In this document: piece by piece, positions 24,823-34,433 of the stretch
Position numbering within the stretch: position 1 is the stretch's first letter
How the letters are laid out: every line of letters begins with the position of its first letter
Source: Brachynemurus nebulosus
Taxonomy: Eukaryota > Arthropoda > Insecta > Neuroptera > Myrmeleontidae
Length of the DNA: 64,000 nucleotides
Direction: 5' to 3'
NCBI GenBank assembly: GCA_035578155.1
Contig: JAPWDM010000005.1
Span: forward strand, 55,166,954 to 55,230,953
Notes under the pieces: model-generated
What the model was told of the DNA's origin: nothing
Databases searched by the model: none
What the model saw: only the letters and a program-made list of their open reading frames with translations
Translations under genes and position numbers: made by a program

Positions 24823-25420
24823 ATACACCAAGGGACTAAAGTGCGAGTTTAATCCCAAGTGTAATGTCGGCCCGAGGGCAACAAATCACACGAGGGATAA
24901 AAAAAAGCACTTTAGTCTTGTGGTGTATATATTATTTTTTGCAATTCCGAATATTTAAAATTATAAAAATTTAAAAAAAAAATTACTTAATGTCATTCAA
25001 ATTGTATGTAATAATATTCCATCGAGCATTAATACTTTGGATAAGTCAATCGAATTGCACAATACAATATACTGTTTGTCTTTATCTAGATGTTTGAATT
25101 TCTTCATTATTTTCAATTACCTAGCAACTTTATTTAATTTAAATTAAATTTTTATAAGTTGTAATAAAAAATTAAAAATAATTATAATTAAAAAAAATTA
25201 CATTATTTATTATTTGTAATTGTAATTTTTTTTTATTGTATTTTTTTTTATTGTAATTGGGCTGATTGGTTTAGAAGCGGCAGCAAAATAATTTTTTAGA
25301 CCATTGGGACTAAAAGTGAATTTTTTAGTCCCTTATGACTACAAGTGACATTTTACTCCCTCTTATGAGGGACTAAATCATGTCTTTTAGTCCCGGAATT
25401 GCAAAAAATATTATATTATA
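24823..25420. mobile_element. Foldback/MITE cluster with 'gggactaaa' motifs
   Basis: 24823-24844 (ATACACCAAGGGACTAAAGT..) pairs with 24907-24928. A second inverted pair, 'ttttttgcaattccg' (about 24935) and 'cggaattgcaaaaaa' (about 25396), encloses an AT-rich core. Four 'gggactaaa'/'tttagtccc' motifs lie at the two ends. No ORF and no clear TSD; probably one composite foldback element. Confidence 0.55.
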
Positions 25421-25623
25421 ATAATTTTCTAATAATAACCTAATAATGCTAAGTTCCGAAGCAAAACCCCTATTAAAAACTAATTGATAATAATAATAAA
25501 TTATTTAACAAACTTGAAAATTATTAAGCTTCATTTATTGGAGTAATCCGTTCTTCCATTTGAGAATCAAATACATGATTATCAACTCAAAGACCTTGCA
25601 CATCGTAATTTTTTCCTTGAAAC

Positions 25624-26121
25624 CCATAAGTTCTTAGCCTCACATGGTTAATAGAGGGTAATCTAAAATATTTAATCTTTATATAATGTAGATACAAGTC
25701 CTGTGATATACTGCTGAGTTTCAACTTATTCCGATAGGAACTTTATTGTTAAGAGTACTTTAAACATTTTTTAGTCGAGTGATTTTTGAAAATGTCCAAA
25801 AATGAGTATTGTGCAGTTTTTAAGTTTTTAACTAAAGACGGTCTAACACTAACGCAAATAAAGGGAAGAATGACTGTCGTGTACACTGATTTTTTCCCAT
25901 TTTACGGAACAATAATGCAACAAGAAGATTTGCCAACAATGGAAAAAAACAAGCTGTTTACGACCATTTCAACAATAAAGACTCGGTATATTTTTATTGC
26001 GACATAGAAGCGTTAAATAAAGGTTGTGAAAACTGTATTGCAATATAGGGAGACTATATTTAAAAATTACGTATTTTTTTTATTTGCACCTATCCTTGTA
26101 TGTTAGGCTAAGAACTTATGG
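25624..26121 (+). mobile_element. Internally deleted mariner-like element, 498 bp
   Basis: Inverted ends CCATAAGTTCTTAGCCT at 25624-25640, with similarity to 25644, and at 26101-26121 (20 of 21 positions). The interior keeps both ends of a mariner transposase gene and lacks the middle, including the catalytic D,D(34)D region. Non-autonomous. TA duplication not evident. Confidence 0.75.
25792..26061 (+). pseudogene. Mariner transposase remnant (N- and C-termini joined)
   Basis: The start MSKNEYCAVFKFLTKDGLT is characteristic of the mariner N-terminal helix-turn-helix (E-Y-R-A-V-I-K-F-L-x-x-E-G). It degrades after about residue 45. From 25985, in another frame, the end DIEALNKGCENCIAI, stop, GDYI matches the mariner C-terminus (..L..RW..C....GDYVE). 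About 270 residues of the usual ~345 are missing, including the whole catalytic domain. The fusion of the two ends explains the MITE-like size of the element. Confidence 0.75.
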
Positions 26122-26131
26122 ACAGCACTAC

Positions 26132-26132
<1 letters not shown>

Positions 26133-26202
<70 letters not shown>
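26133..26202. repeat. (TA)n microsatellite
   Basis: TA array about 10 bp beyond the mariner end. Confidence 0.95.
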
Positions 26203-26203
<1 letters not shown>

Positions 26204-27384
26204 CCCTCAGAGGCTTGGACCCTCTTTTTTTTAAATTTGTTGAAAGTATCTTTTTGTATTCTATCTGTTATTGAGTATTTTTAAAGGGTCTCGCCGGGTA
26301 AGCATATGTGATTTCGGCCCAGAGGCTTTTTCAGCTATTCAAAGCTTAACTTTTTTTAGACCATTTGATATAGACCGACCTAATATAATTTTGGCGCCTC
26401 CTGAAACTGACACCCGGGGCAGGGGCCTCGGTTTGCCCCCCCCTCCTTAGATCCCGGACTTCTCAGATGTATAATTTTTTGGATGATAATGATCATAAAA
26501 ACAATGAAAGCATTTTAACTGGCATCTATTACAAGAAATGAATGCAACATTTGAGCAAGCACAATTCTTTTTTAGTCATCAAAAGGAAAAATATATTATT
26601 TTTTGTTTTGAAAAGTGTTTCTTCAATCGGAAAATTTCGATGCAAACCACGCGTAATGGATCATTTTTTGAAACATTGCTACTGATAATATTGATGGTGG
26701 GTTAGTGAGTGGATTTGTATTACATCTTCACGAGATGAGATTTTGCGTTTTTCTTTAAGCAAGTATGAATAATTCAGAATTTTCAGAACTTAATAATTGT
26801 AAGATTCAGAACGTAATAATTGTAAGTCTAAAACTTTCGAGAAAAATTTCTCCCTTATTTCCGAATGTTGCACCCTAAGGCTTTGGAGATTTTTTACACT
26901 TGTGAACCTTTTTAAATACACAGAAACTCGGCCAAATCGGTGACCCACATAGTATGACCTCTCCTTGTTAATAATTACTGAACAGATCTTTTTTTCTGAT
27001 TTTCACAAATGGATAAAGTAATTCATGCGAAAAATTTAAACATCTTATTTATGAATATTATATGTAAATTGGCTGACCGACAACAACGAATGTCGATGAA
27101 GCCAGGAAAAAAATCGTCAAAATGGCATCTTAGTTGTACCCCATGTAAATATGTACAGGACCATTTCATTAAGCGTACGACAATACACACACGTCGTACC
27201 CTTAAAGGAATCATATACAGAATGTTTCTCTAGACAATTTATTTTTTAATAAAAATTAAAATATTTTTATAAAAATAAATTTTTAAGTCATATTTTCTAG
27301 CTACATAATATTTATTTCTAATTGTAAGCTTGGAAATTATATATGTGTATTAATAATTTTTATTATTACTATTATCATATATTT
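26203..27384. other. Region between mariner remnant and LTR element, no clear gene
   Basis: Degenerate transposon-like text ('cacccggggcaggggcctcgg', near 26410) and a 74-codon plus ORF at 27009-27233 that is not recognised. Confidence 0.35.
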
Positions 27385-27388
27385 ATGT

Positions 27389-28464
27389 TGTTACGCCGCA
27401 CCCTGCTAGGGGATGCACGTTAGTGGAACCCTGGTCGAGCGGTTGCCCAGAGAACCTATTGTGGAGGAGTGAATAAAAATTCGGGGATGGGTTCTGCGGT
27501 CCTAGTAGCCGCTCTGAGATTGCAACCGTATAGGCCAACCCCAGGAAAGATGTTTAAGAAATTTTCGTGCCAGAAGTAGTAATAAAAGAAACTCTCCAAT
27601 TCTAGAAAAATATGAAAATTTATTTAATAAGTATAAAAATTACAAAAAAAATTAAATATAAACAAAAATTAATATTGAATTTATAAAGGAACAAAGTAAA
27701 AACATATCGCGAAATATCTATACTACGCTTAATTTACCCCTCATTTATAGCCCTCAGATTATGATATCAATGATTTATTGAATATGTATGAAAAATTATA
27801 TATAAAAAAAAAAAACAATATTATCGGTAAAACTATAAATGTTTCAGTTAACAATTTATCATTGAAATACGTAACTAAATCAATTTGCTTTTTCCCGCAC
27901 GCTAAAAATACAATAATAATAATAATACTAACTCTAAATCACCGGAATAATCCAAGAATGATTTTAATGTTTCACACTTACCTCGCTGGATCTTCGCCCT
28001 TAAACGCTTACCAATTTAACTACCCTTCGCTTTCACCTGCACTACTCAACACATTAAACACCCCTTTTGTTAACAAAATACCCTCCAATTACAATATCTC
28101 ACAATATTTCTCACTTAACTCTGCACTTTCTACTTTCTAACACTTCTACACACTCTCTCTAACAATGCTCTACACACTCTCTAACAATGCTCTATCCAGA
28201 CTCTAACGCTGCTACTCTCACACTCTTTCCGTTCCCAAGGTACATACATCCGCTCTGTCCAAGGCGACTGTGTTCTTATCGCATAATTAATTCTGCGAAT
28301 TCATACATGATCTTACTTGTTCGATTTATCAAAGTATATTCGAACACAGTTGCTTGGATCACAATTTAAGTTATAAAATTATTCGATTTGGTAAGCGTTG
28401 AAAGTCGACCATACACGCGATGGTTTTAACGACCATATACGCTCTAATTTCTTTATGCTTTACA
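27389..28464 (-). repeat. 3' LTR of the gypsy element (left copy)
   Basis: 1,076 bp, TGTTACGCCGCACCC... to ...TTTATGCTTTACA on the plus strand. Over 99% identical by eye to 44193-45268. The small ORFs inside (27778-28140, 28187-28369) recur in the other LTR and are not genes. Confidence 0.96.
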
Positions 28465-28480
28465 TTACCCTCCCCTTACT
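28465..28480 (-). promoter_or_regulatory. Polypurine tract
   Basis: Read on the minus strand, AGTAAGGGGAGGGTAA directly abuts the 3' LTR, the expected site of plus-strand DNA priming. Confidence 0.8.
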
Positions 28481-28784
28481 AAAAGATGCTTGCTCATAGC
28501 AACATCTTTCCGCATTTAGTTTAATTTCGCAACTTGCCCACATTCTTAGATTCTTCCACTTATCCTACTCTAAATACATATCTTAACTAATCCTATATAA
28601 ACCTCTCTTTAAAAAAATAAGTTTTCAGATATAAAATCTATAATACTACTTTTCTTTCTTACATTTTCCTTAGTGTCTCTAGTTATTTAAAGTCCTCATG
28701 AACATAAAGCCTTAGTGTCTCTACTTGTTACACCTCCTCGTTCACACTAGTTCACATTAACAACTCCCCTTTTTTTTAAGTTGT

Positions 28785-29021
28785 TTAAGCACTATGCACT
28801 TTGCACTGATAAACGTGTTCCTCAGCATATTCGGCAGTTTGTATCAACTGGATAAACACTGACTCTTCACGCACTAATCGAGTATACCGTTCACACGCAC
28901 TAACCTCCAAAAGTGATATCGTGGTGATATTTAATTTATCGCTGTCACAATCGTACGCAACCAATGCATAAGTTTCGCTCACAAATATAATAATGAGTCC
29001 AACTAGAATGAGCTTAGCCAT
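28785..29021 (-). pseudogene. Truncated env-like glycoprotein ORF (signal peptide plus ~60 residues)
   Basis: The minus-strand ATG at 29021 gives 78 residues. A hydrophobic signal peptide (KLILVGLIIIFVSETYA) is followed by AYDCDSDKLNITTISLLEV and several Cys (DC, ACE, YQCKV), with a potential N-glycosylation site NIT. It lies 264 nt after the pol stop and 305 nt before the PPT, exactly where env sits in errantivirus-type elements. The A-Y-D-C..N-x-T..S-L-L-x-V..C pattern resembles, from memory, the N-terminus of chuvirus-type arthropod glycoproteins known to have been captured by retrotransposons. Only the extreme N-terminus remains; fusion peptide and transmembrane anchor are absent, so it is non-functional. 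Chance similarity is possible. Confidence 0.5.
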
Positions 29022-29285
29022 TGTTCGTAGTTTCACTGTAACAAAGTAAAATATCACAACTTTAGAGTTTATTACATGATTCTACATGGGCTGTTTTCAC
29101 TACACTAAACAAATGAAGTACTTATTAATACATCAGTTTATATTACTTTTACACTCTCGTCGTATTTATTATTTATTTATCATTATCTTCATACACACCA
29201 CTCTAATCGGGTAATTTAATAGTTTCTAAAACTAATGTTTTAACCCTTTTATCTTTTCTGTCTCTAACACGTAGTTTACTTCACA

Positions 29286-32200
29286 TTAAATATGTTTAGG
29301 AAGTACCCAAGGGTACTCGGGAACTTCACCCTGACTTCGCGTATGTGGACGTAGTACCTCTTCTTCGGGTCCTCCACCAAAATCTTCTCCCAGTGCTTTT
29401 CTTTGTTTTTCTTGCTCTCTCTTATGTACTTCGTGTTCTCGGTCTCGCTCATGTAGTTCGTGTTCTCGCTCTCTCTCACTCTCTTCACACTCTCGCTCGC
29501 TCTCACTACACTCTTCTTGATTTTGCTGTCTCTCACTTTCCTCTGGTTCCTGCCCTTCTTCCCTCCACTCAGTTGCATCTTCCCCATAGTTTGTCTCCTC
29601 ACCATATTCACTCAAAATATCGTCATCTCTCGCGTCGTCATCACACCCACTTAGCATCAACTCTTCATCGCTTTCATCACTGCAACGAATCATCTCATTT
29701 TCGTCGTTATCATTATTACGCTCGTTGTAGATGCTCTCATTTGTTTCCACACTCTTGTCATTCCTACTTTGTATTGTATTTTTCCGTTGACTGCTTCCTA
29801 GTGACTCCTCGATTCTTATCACATAATCCTCAGCCTCCTCCTCGAAAAGCTCATGTTGCTGCTCCCCTTCTGGCGATTGTTCATTTCTCTTATTTTTGTT
29901 ACCCCTCCGGATTTCTACGTCATCGCACTCTTCACTTTTACAATATTTTAAACGATTTACATGGACAATCAGCTCTTTACGTCCTCTTATCTCCCGTATT
30001 TTGAAATTCACTGTTCCCTTTTTCTCAATAACTCGGTAAGGTCCAACCCATGGCTTCGCAAGCTTCTTCGTTAAATTTATTTTATTTGTTGGATCATGTA
30101 ACCAGACTTTATCACCAACTTCGAATGTCAGCTCTCTCGCTTTTCTATTGAAACGCTGTACTTGTTTCTCAGTTGTTTCTGTTGACTTCTTTTGCACTCG
30201 CTCATACACATCATGCATTCTTTGCATAAGCTCAGAAGCATAATTGCTATCATAATCATACTTTAGCACAGGCGTCTTGATGATATCATCGTATGGTAAC
30301 TCCATATCTCTGCCATGTAAAATGAAAAATGGCGTCTCTCCCGTTGATGAATGAATATGACTTCGATAAGCCATTAGAGCATACGGCAGCCACTCGTCCC
30401 AGTCTGTTTGTTCTGAATTAATGTAGTGTGATAGGATGTTCTTTAAGTCCCGATGGAACCGCTCGATCATGCCATTACAGCTCGGATGAAATGGAGTTGT
30501 TTGAATCTTCTCGATTTTAAGCAAACTACAAATTTCCTTCATTAATTTGGATAAAAAGTTTGTTTCCTGATCTGATAATAACACTCGAGGTACACCATGC
30601 CTGGTAAAGACGTTCGTTACTAGCGCTTTCGCCACTGTCTCCGCTTTCTGATTACGCAGGGGAATTGCTTCAGGGTATCTTGAAAAGTAATCTTGACACG
30701 TTAAAATGTACCGATTCCCATTTAATGTTGTAGTAAGAGGACCAACAATATCTACCGCTACTCGCATGAAAGGTCTTTCTGTTTGTGGTAATTTCTGTAG
30801 TGGTGCCGGATGACTAGGTGGAGTTTTCCGTTGTGCGCACGATTCACATTGTTCACACCAAGTTTTAATATCCCGTTTCATATTCGGCCAGTAAAATCTT
30901 CTTTGGATAAATTCGGTTGTTCTTTTAACGCCCTGATGTCCCGCAATAGGTCCCGCATGGAAGTCTATGAATACCCGCTTCCGCATATTAGTTGGTACAA
31001 CAAGTACTCCTTCCGTTACATACTGTGCTTGGTCTGGTACTTCTCTGCACAATAACTCACTAGAATTTAAATAATATGAACTACTCTCGGGGTTTGTCTC
31101 TATTTGTTGTAATAAGGGTTTCAAACTTTCATCTCGTCTCTGGTTTACTTTAATATTTGTTGGATCATACCATGGCACATATTCCGGTTCCCCTTCTTCT
31201 ATTACATTCACTGGTAACCTCGATAATGCATCCGCATTTCCATGTAAACGTCCCGGTCTCGCTTGAATTTCGAAATCATACTCGCTTAAAGTTAAAGCCC
31301 ATCGAGCCAATCGGTAATAAGGGTCTTTAATTGATTGTAACCAACGCAGTGGCCGGTGATCAGTGACCACTTTGAATTTTCTTCCATACAGATAACACCT
31401 AAAGTGTTTTACTCCCCACACTAACGCTAGACATTCACGCTCAGTAGTTGTATAATTCTGTTCAGCCCGATTCAGTTGTCGGCTCGCATATGCAATTGGC
31501 CGTTCGTTCCCATTAATATTCTGCCCTAATATGGCCCCTAAAGCATATCCTGACGCGTCTACCGTCAACCAGAACTCATGTTGAAAATCAGGAAATTGTA
31601 GCACTGGTTCTTCACATAGTAATTTCTTTAATAATTCAAAAGATTTTTGGGCTTCTTCACTCCAAATAAAAGCTTGATCTTTTTGTGTCAGTTTAGTTAG
31701 AGGCCTGGCAATTTCCGCAAACTTCGGTATAAATCGTCTGTAAAATCCCGCAAGACCAAGGAAAGCTCGGATGTCTCTTACTCGTTTAGGTACTGGATAT
31801 TCTTTTACAACTTTCAGTTTCTCTGGATCTGGTCGTACTCCTCCTTTCCCCACTATATGCCCTAAATATTTCGTCTCCGCTTGTAGAAATTTACATTTAG
31901 CTGGTTTTATCTTTAGGTTTGCCTTCCGCAGACACTCGAATACTTCTCTCACTCGCGCTAAGTGTTCGTCAATATCTCCTGAATTAAAAATGATCACGTC
32001 GTCTAAGTACACTAGGCAACGTTTTCCCACAATTCCTGCAAGTACGGTGTTCATAAGGCACTGGAAAGTACTTGGCGCATTTACTAATCCAAATGGCATG
32101 CGATTAAAATGCCAGTGGCCCTCTAATGTACTGAATCCTGTCTTCTCTTTATCTTCATCAGCAACCTCTACTTGCCAATAGCCGCTAATGAGATCTAATG

Positions 32201-32423
32201 TAGTAAATAGACACGCTCCCCCTAATAAGTCGAAAGTTCCCTGTAAATTCGGTAGAGGATAATAGTCTCTTTTCGTCACACTATTTAACGCTCGAAAATC
32301 GATACAAACACGTATTTTTGTCTCGCCAGTTTCCGTCTTCTTAGGGACAATAACCACTGGTGCTGACCACGGACTCTGTGATTCTGTGATAATCCCATCT
32401 TTCAGCATACCCTCAATTTCTTT
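29286..32423 (-). CDS. gypsy pol: reverse transcriptase, RNase H, integrase
   Basis: The open frame after the TAG at 32424; first Met at 32408, 1,040 residues from there. RT: catalytic YLDDV at about 134-138 with LDLISGYWQV upstream. RNase H: D284, E323/E325 region, D350 (VTDHRPL). Integrase: zinc finger H484/H491/C518/C521, catalytic D553, D613 and E649 (D,D-35-E spacing), then a GPY-like motif (WVGPYRVIEKKG). All key residues are present. The C-terminal ~190 residues are an unusual acidic, then Glu/Arg/His-repeat tail (EREREHELHERDREHE). Minus strand, continuous with the protease frame except for one TAG. Confidence 0.93.
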   Translation of the reverse strand, partial: KEIEGMLKDGIITESQSPWSAPVVIVPKKTETGETKIRVCIDFRALNSVTKRDYYPLPNLQGTFDLLGGACLFTTLDLISGYWQVEVADEDKEKTGFSTLEGHWHFNRMPFGLVNAPSTFQCLMNTVLAGIVGKRCLVYLDDVIIFNSGDIDEHLARVREVFECLRKANLKIKPAKCKFLQAETKYLGHIVGKGGVRPDPEKLKVVKEYPVPKRVRDIRAFLGLAGFYRRFIPKFAEIARPLTKLTQKDQAFIWSEEAQKSFELLKKLLCEEPVLQFPDFQHEFWLTVDASGYALGAILGQNINGNERPIAYASRQLNRAEQNYTTTERECLALVWGVKHFRCYLYGRKFKVVTDHRPLRWLQSIKDPYYRLARWALTLSEYDFEIQARPGRLHGNADALSRLPVNVIEEGEPEYVPWYDPTNIKVNQRRDESLKPLLQQIETNPESSSYYLNSSELLCREVPDQAQYVTEGVLVVPTNMRKRVFIDFHAGPIAGHQGVKRTTEFIQRRFYWPNMKRDIKTWCEQCESCAQRKTPPSHPAPLQKLPQTERPFMRVAVDIVGPLTTTLNGNRYILTCQDYFSRYPEAIPLRNQKAETVAKALVTNVFTRHGVPRVLLSDQETNFLSKLMKEICSLLKIEKIQTTPFHPSCNGMIERFHRDLKNILSHYINSEQTDWDEWLPYALMAYRSHIHSSTGETPFFILHGRDMELPYDDIIKTPVLKYDYDSNYASELMQRMHDVYERVQKKSTETTEKQVQRFNRKARELTFEVGDKVWLHDPTNKINLTKKLAKPWVGPYRVIEKKGTVNFKIREIRGRKELIVHVNRLKYCKSEECDDVEIRRGNKNKRNEQSPEGEQQHELFEEEAEDYVIRIEESLGSSQRKNTIQSRNDKSVETNESIYNERNNDNDENEMIRCSDESDEELMLSGCDDDARDDDILSEYGEETNYGEDATEWREEGQEPEESERQQNQEECSESERECEESEREREHELHERDREHEVHKREQEKQRKALGEDFGGGPEEEVLRPHTRSQGEVPEYPWVLPKHI

Positions 32424-33797
32424 CTATAATAGTTCTTTCTGCGCATATGGAACACGATATGGACGCTGAGCTATTGGTGGCACATTTTCAGTAATTATAC
32501 GGTGCTTTACCCCTTTTGCAGTTCCCAATTTATTTCCTTCCACTAAAAATATATCTTGGTATTCATTAAACAGCTCCTCCAATTTTTGTATCTCATTTTC
32601 ACTTAAATGTTTCATATCTACTTTTTCCGACCACTTTATTTCTCGAACTAATATTTGATTACATTCCATTCCTTGTAACTCGCTTCGCAACTCGCAAATG
32701 TTCTCTTGCTCACACTTGATTTCTTCGACACTGCCTACGATGGTTTTTTCTGCCATTTTGATTGTTCTCTCTGTCACATTTACTAATTTCACCATTACTT
32801 CCTTATTCTTCGACACTGTGGATAACGATCTCGCAACCATTACGCTGTTCCCCCATAATTCCTCAGGTTCTATCAAAACCTCTGTACCAGTTGAAAATTC
32901 GTGTTGGATTGCTGCACAAATGCATTCGGTCCGTGCTGGGATCTCTAGACTTTCCTTTATTAAAACTAGATGTCGGCCAACATCCTGTTTTACAGCGTTG
33001 TCACTCCATGGCCGTGAAGGACTTGCACTGGAAATTCTATTTGTCCCTAAATGGTCGGTGCATTCTTTACGCATTCCGTCATCGAATGGTTCTGGACTTC
33101 GGTGCACTAGAGCTTCAGTCGTCACTTCGATTATAACAGGCTCGTCATTTTCAGAACTATCAGTACTAGGAGGTATTTTGATACGGCTTTTCCTATTTCC
33201 GCGTAATGACCCTTTATGGTGTCGCGTTTGTAAACACTCGTCTCGGACTTCCACCTTAGTGTTTTCCTTTTTAAGTGTTACGCTCATCTCTCCAATAATA
33301 TTTTTCGGTATTTGTCGCCCTCCTGATAGTAATAATGGTGTTTTAGTACCAGGTAATTCAAGTTCACTCTTCACGTAATTAATTATCGCTCCAAAACATT
33401 TAAAGAAATCTCTCCCCAATAGACCATCCGCATTTATTTTAAATTTATCATCACATACATTACAGATAAAGCCAAAACTTTTTGATCCTAAGATTAAATT
33501 TAAATACACAGTTCCTAAAGTAGAAATATCTTGTCCGGATACTCCTCGCAATATTAATTTATGTTCAGTATTTATGTACGCATTGCCAATCACACTCCGC
33601 TTTATTATTGTCACTGCCGATCCGGAATCAATTAAAAATCGCAATGTTTTATTTTCTACTGTCCCTTCCACTTCAGATGGTCCTTCTTCGCTAAATACAT
33701 TAAAATTATCCGGCACTAAATAAGTTTTCGCTCCGTAGTTTAATTCCAATCCCGATCGACATGGGGCGCTGCCGTCGGGACTCCTTCGTTTAAACGT
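32424..33797 (-). CDS. gypsy protease region (5' part of pol, reached by -1 frameshift)
   Basis: The frame opens just after a TGA at 33800-33798 and continues to TAG at 32426-32424. No ATG is needed: entry is predicted by -1 frameshifting from gag at 33794-33788. The aspartic protease active site is FLIDSGSAVTII, with a second conserved segment GLLGRDFF. A long linker follows, then the start of RT (RPYRVPYAQKELL). RT continues in the same frame after the TAG, so the TAG is either a single inactivating substitution (most likely from GAG) or, less likely, a readthrough stop. Confidence 0.88.
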   Translation of the reverse strand, partial: TFKRRSPDGSAPCRSGLELNYGAKTYLVPDNFNVFSEEGPSEVEGTVENKTLRFLIDSGSAVTIIKRSVIGNAYINTEHKLILRGVSGQDISTLGTVYLNLILGSKSFGFICNVCDDKFKINADGLLGRDFFKCFGAIINYVKSELELPGTKTPLLLSGGRQIPKNIIGEMSVTLKKENTKVEVRDECLQTRHHKGSLRGNRKSRIKIPPSTDSSENDEPVIIEVTTEALVHRSPEPFDDGMRKECTDHLGTNRISSASPSRPWSDNAVKQDVGRHLVLIKESLEIPARTECICAAIQHEFSTGTEVLIEPEELWGNSVMVARSLSTVSKNKEVMVKLVNVTERTIKMAEKTIVGSVEEIKCEQENICELRSELQGMECNQILVREIKWSEKVDMKHLSENEIQKLEELFNEYQDIFLVEGNKLGTAKGVKHRIITENVPPIAQRPYRVPYAQKELL

Positions 33798-34384
33798 TCA
33801 TTATCTCGCCAGCTGGAAACTCTTTCGTTGTCTTGATGGTGCCTATCGCTTGCAGTTTCGTCTTGCCGATTTTGTTCTCTACGCGGTCCCCAACCTCGTC
33901 TCGCTGTATGCTCGTTTCGTCTCCTTTGGTCTGGCATAGTACAATTTCGTGCGAAATGTCCTTCTCCCTCACATCGAGCACACTTAACTTTGTTCGTACA
34001 GTTCCGCGCATGGTGACCATTTCCATAACAGCGATAACATTTAACATTTTCCATACGCCATGGTTCTCGGTTCCTATTCTGTTCTCCTCGTCCGTTGTCT
34101 TGTCGTCTGTTTCTGTCGTCTGGTTCTTTATCCCATCTGTCATTTCTACGTTCACCTCTATCATCTCTTCGCTCATCTCTGTCATTTCTTCGCTCATTTC
34201 TGTCATATCGTTGTTCACTTCTATCGTATCGTCGCTCAGTTCGTTCTCTTCTAGTCGATTCGTACGGACGGTAGCCCCTATATGAATGTCTATCAATACC
34301 ATATACGTCGCCAATAGCTTCCTCCGTTTCCAAAATTTCCTCTCTTAAAGTCGCTTCGGTGGCTGCAATATTAACTTTACGCAT

Positions 34385-34386
<2 letters not shown>
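33740..34386 (-). pseudogene. gypsy gag, 3' part (two CCHC zinc knuckles)
   Basis: The continuation of gag after the LINE insertion; the first codons lie in the 14-bp TSD. An Arg/Asp/Glu-rich repetitive linker (ERRDDRGERRNDR-like) precedes two knuckles, CYRCYGNGHHARNC and CARCEGEGHFARNC (C-x2-C-x4-H-x4-C), which bind the RNA genome during packaging. The frame is the same as in 41541-42198 once one TSD copy is discounted. It ends by overlapping the protease frame. Separated from its own start by 7.1 kb, so not expressible as such. Confidence 0.9.
33748..33794 (-). promoter_or_regulatory. -1 programmed ribosomal frameshift site (gag/pro-pol)
   Basis: On the minus strand the gag frame reads cgT TTA AAC (33796-33788), a canonical X XXY YYZ heptamer TTTAAAC. 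Five nt downstream, AGTCCCGA (33782-33775) can pair with TCGGGATT (33755-33748), an 8-bp stem with one G-U and a 19-nt loop. The -1 frame has a TGA one codon upstream of the heptamer and stays open from it through protease, so the site lies exactly where entry must occur. Confidence 0.82.

Positions 34387-34433
<47 letters not shown>

Noticed and set aside
27778..28369. Small ORFs inside the LTR (repeated at 44663-45173)
   Set aside because: They recur because the LTR is duplicated; composition is LTR-like and no family is recognised.
29345..30004. Plus-strand ORFs across the gypsy genes (29345, 31771, 32698, 33833 and others)
   Set aside because: Antisense shadows of pol and gag; no domain features.
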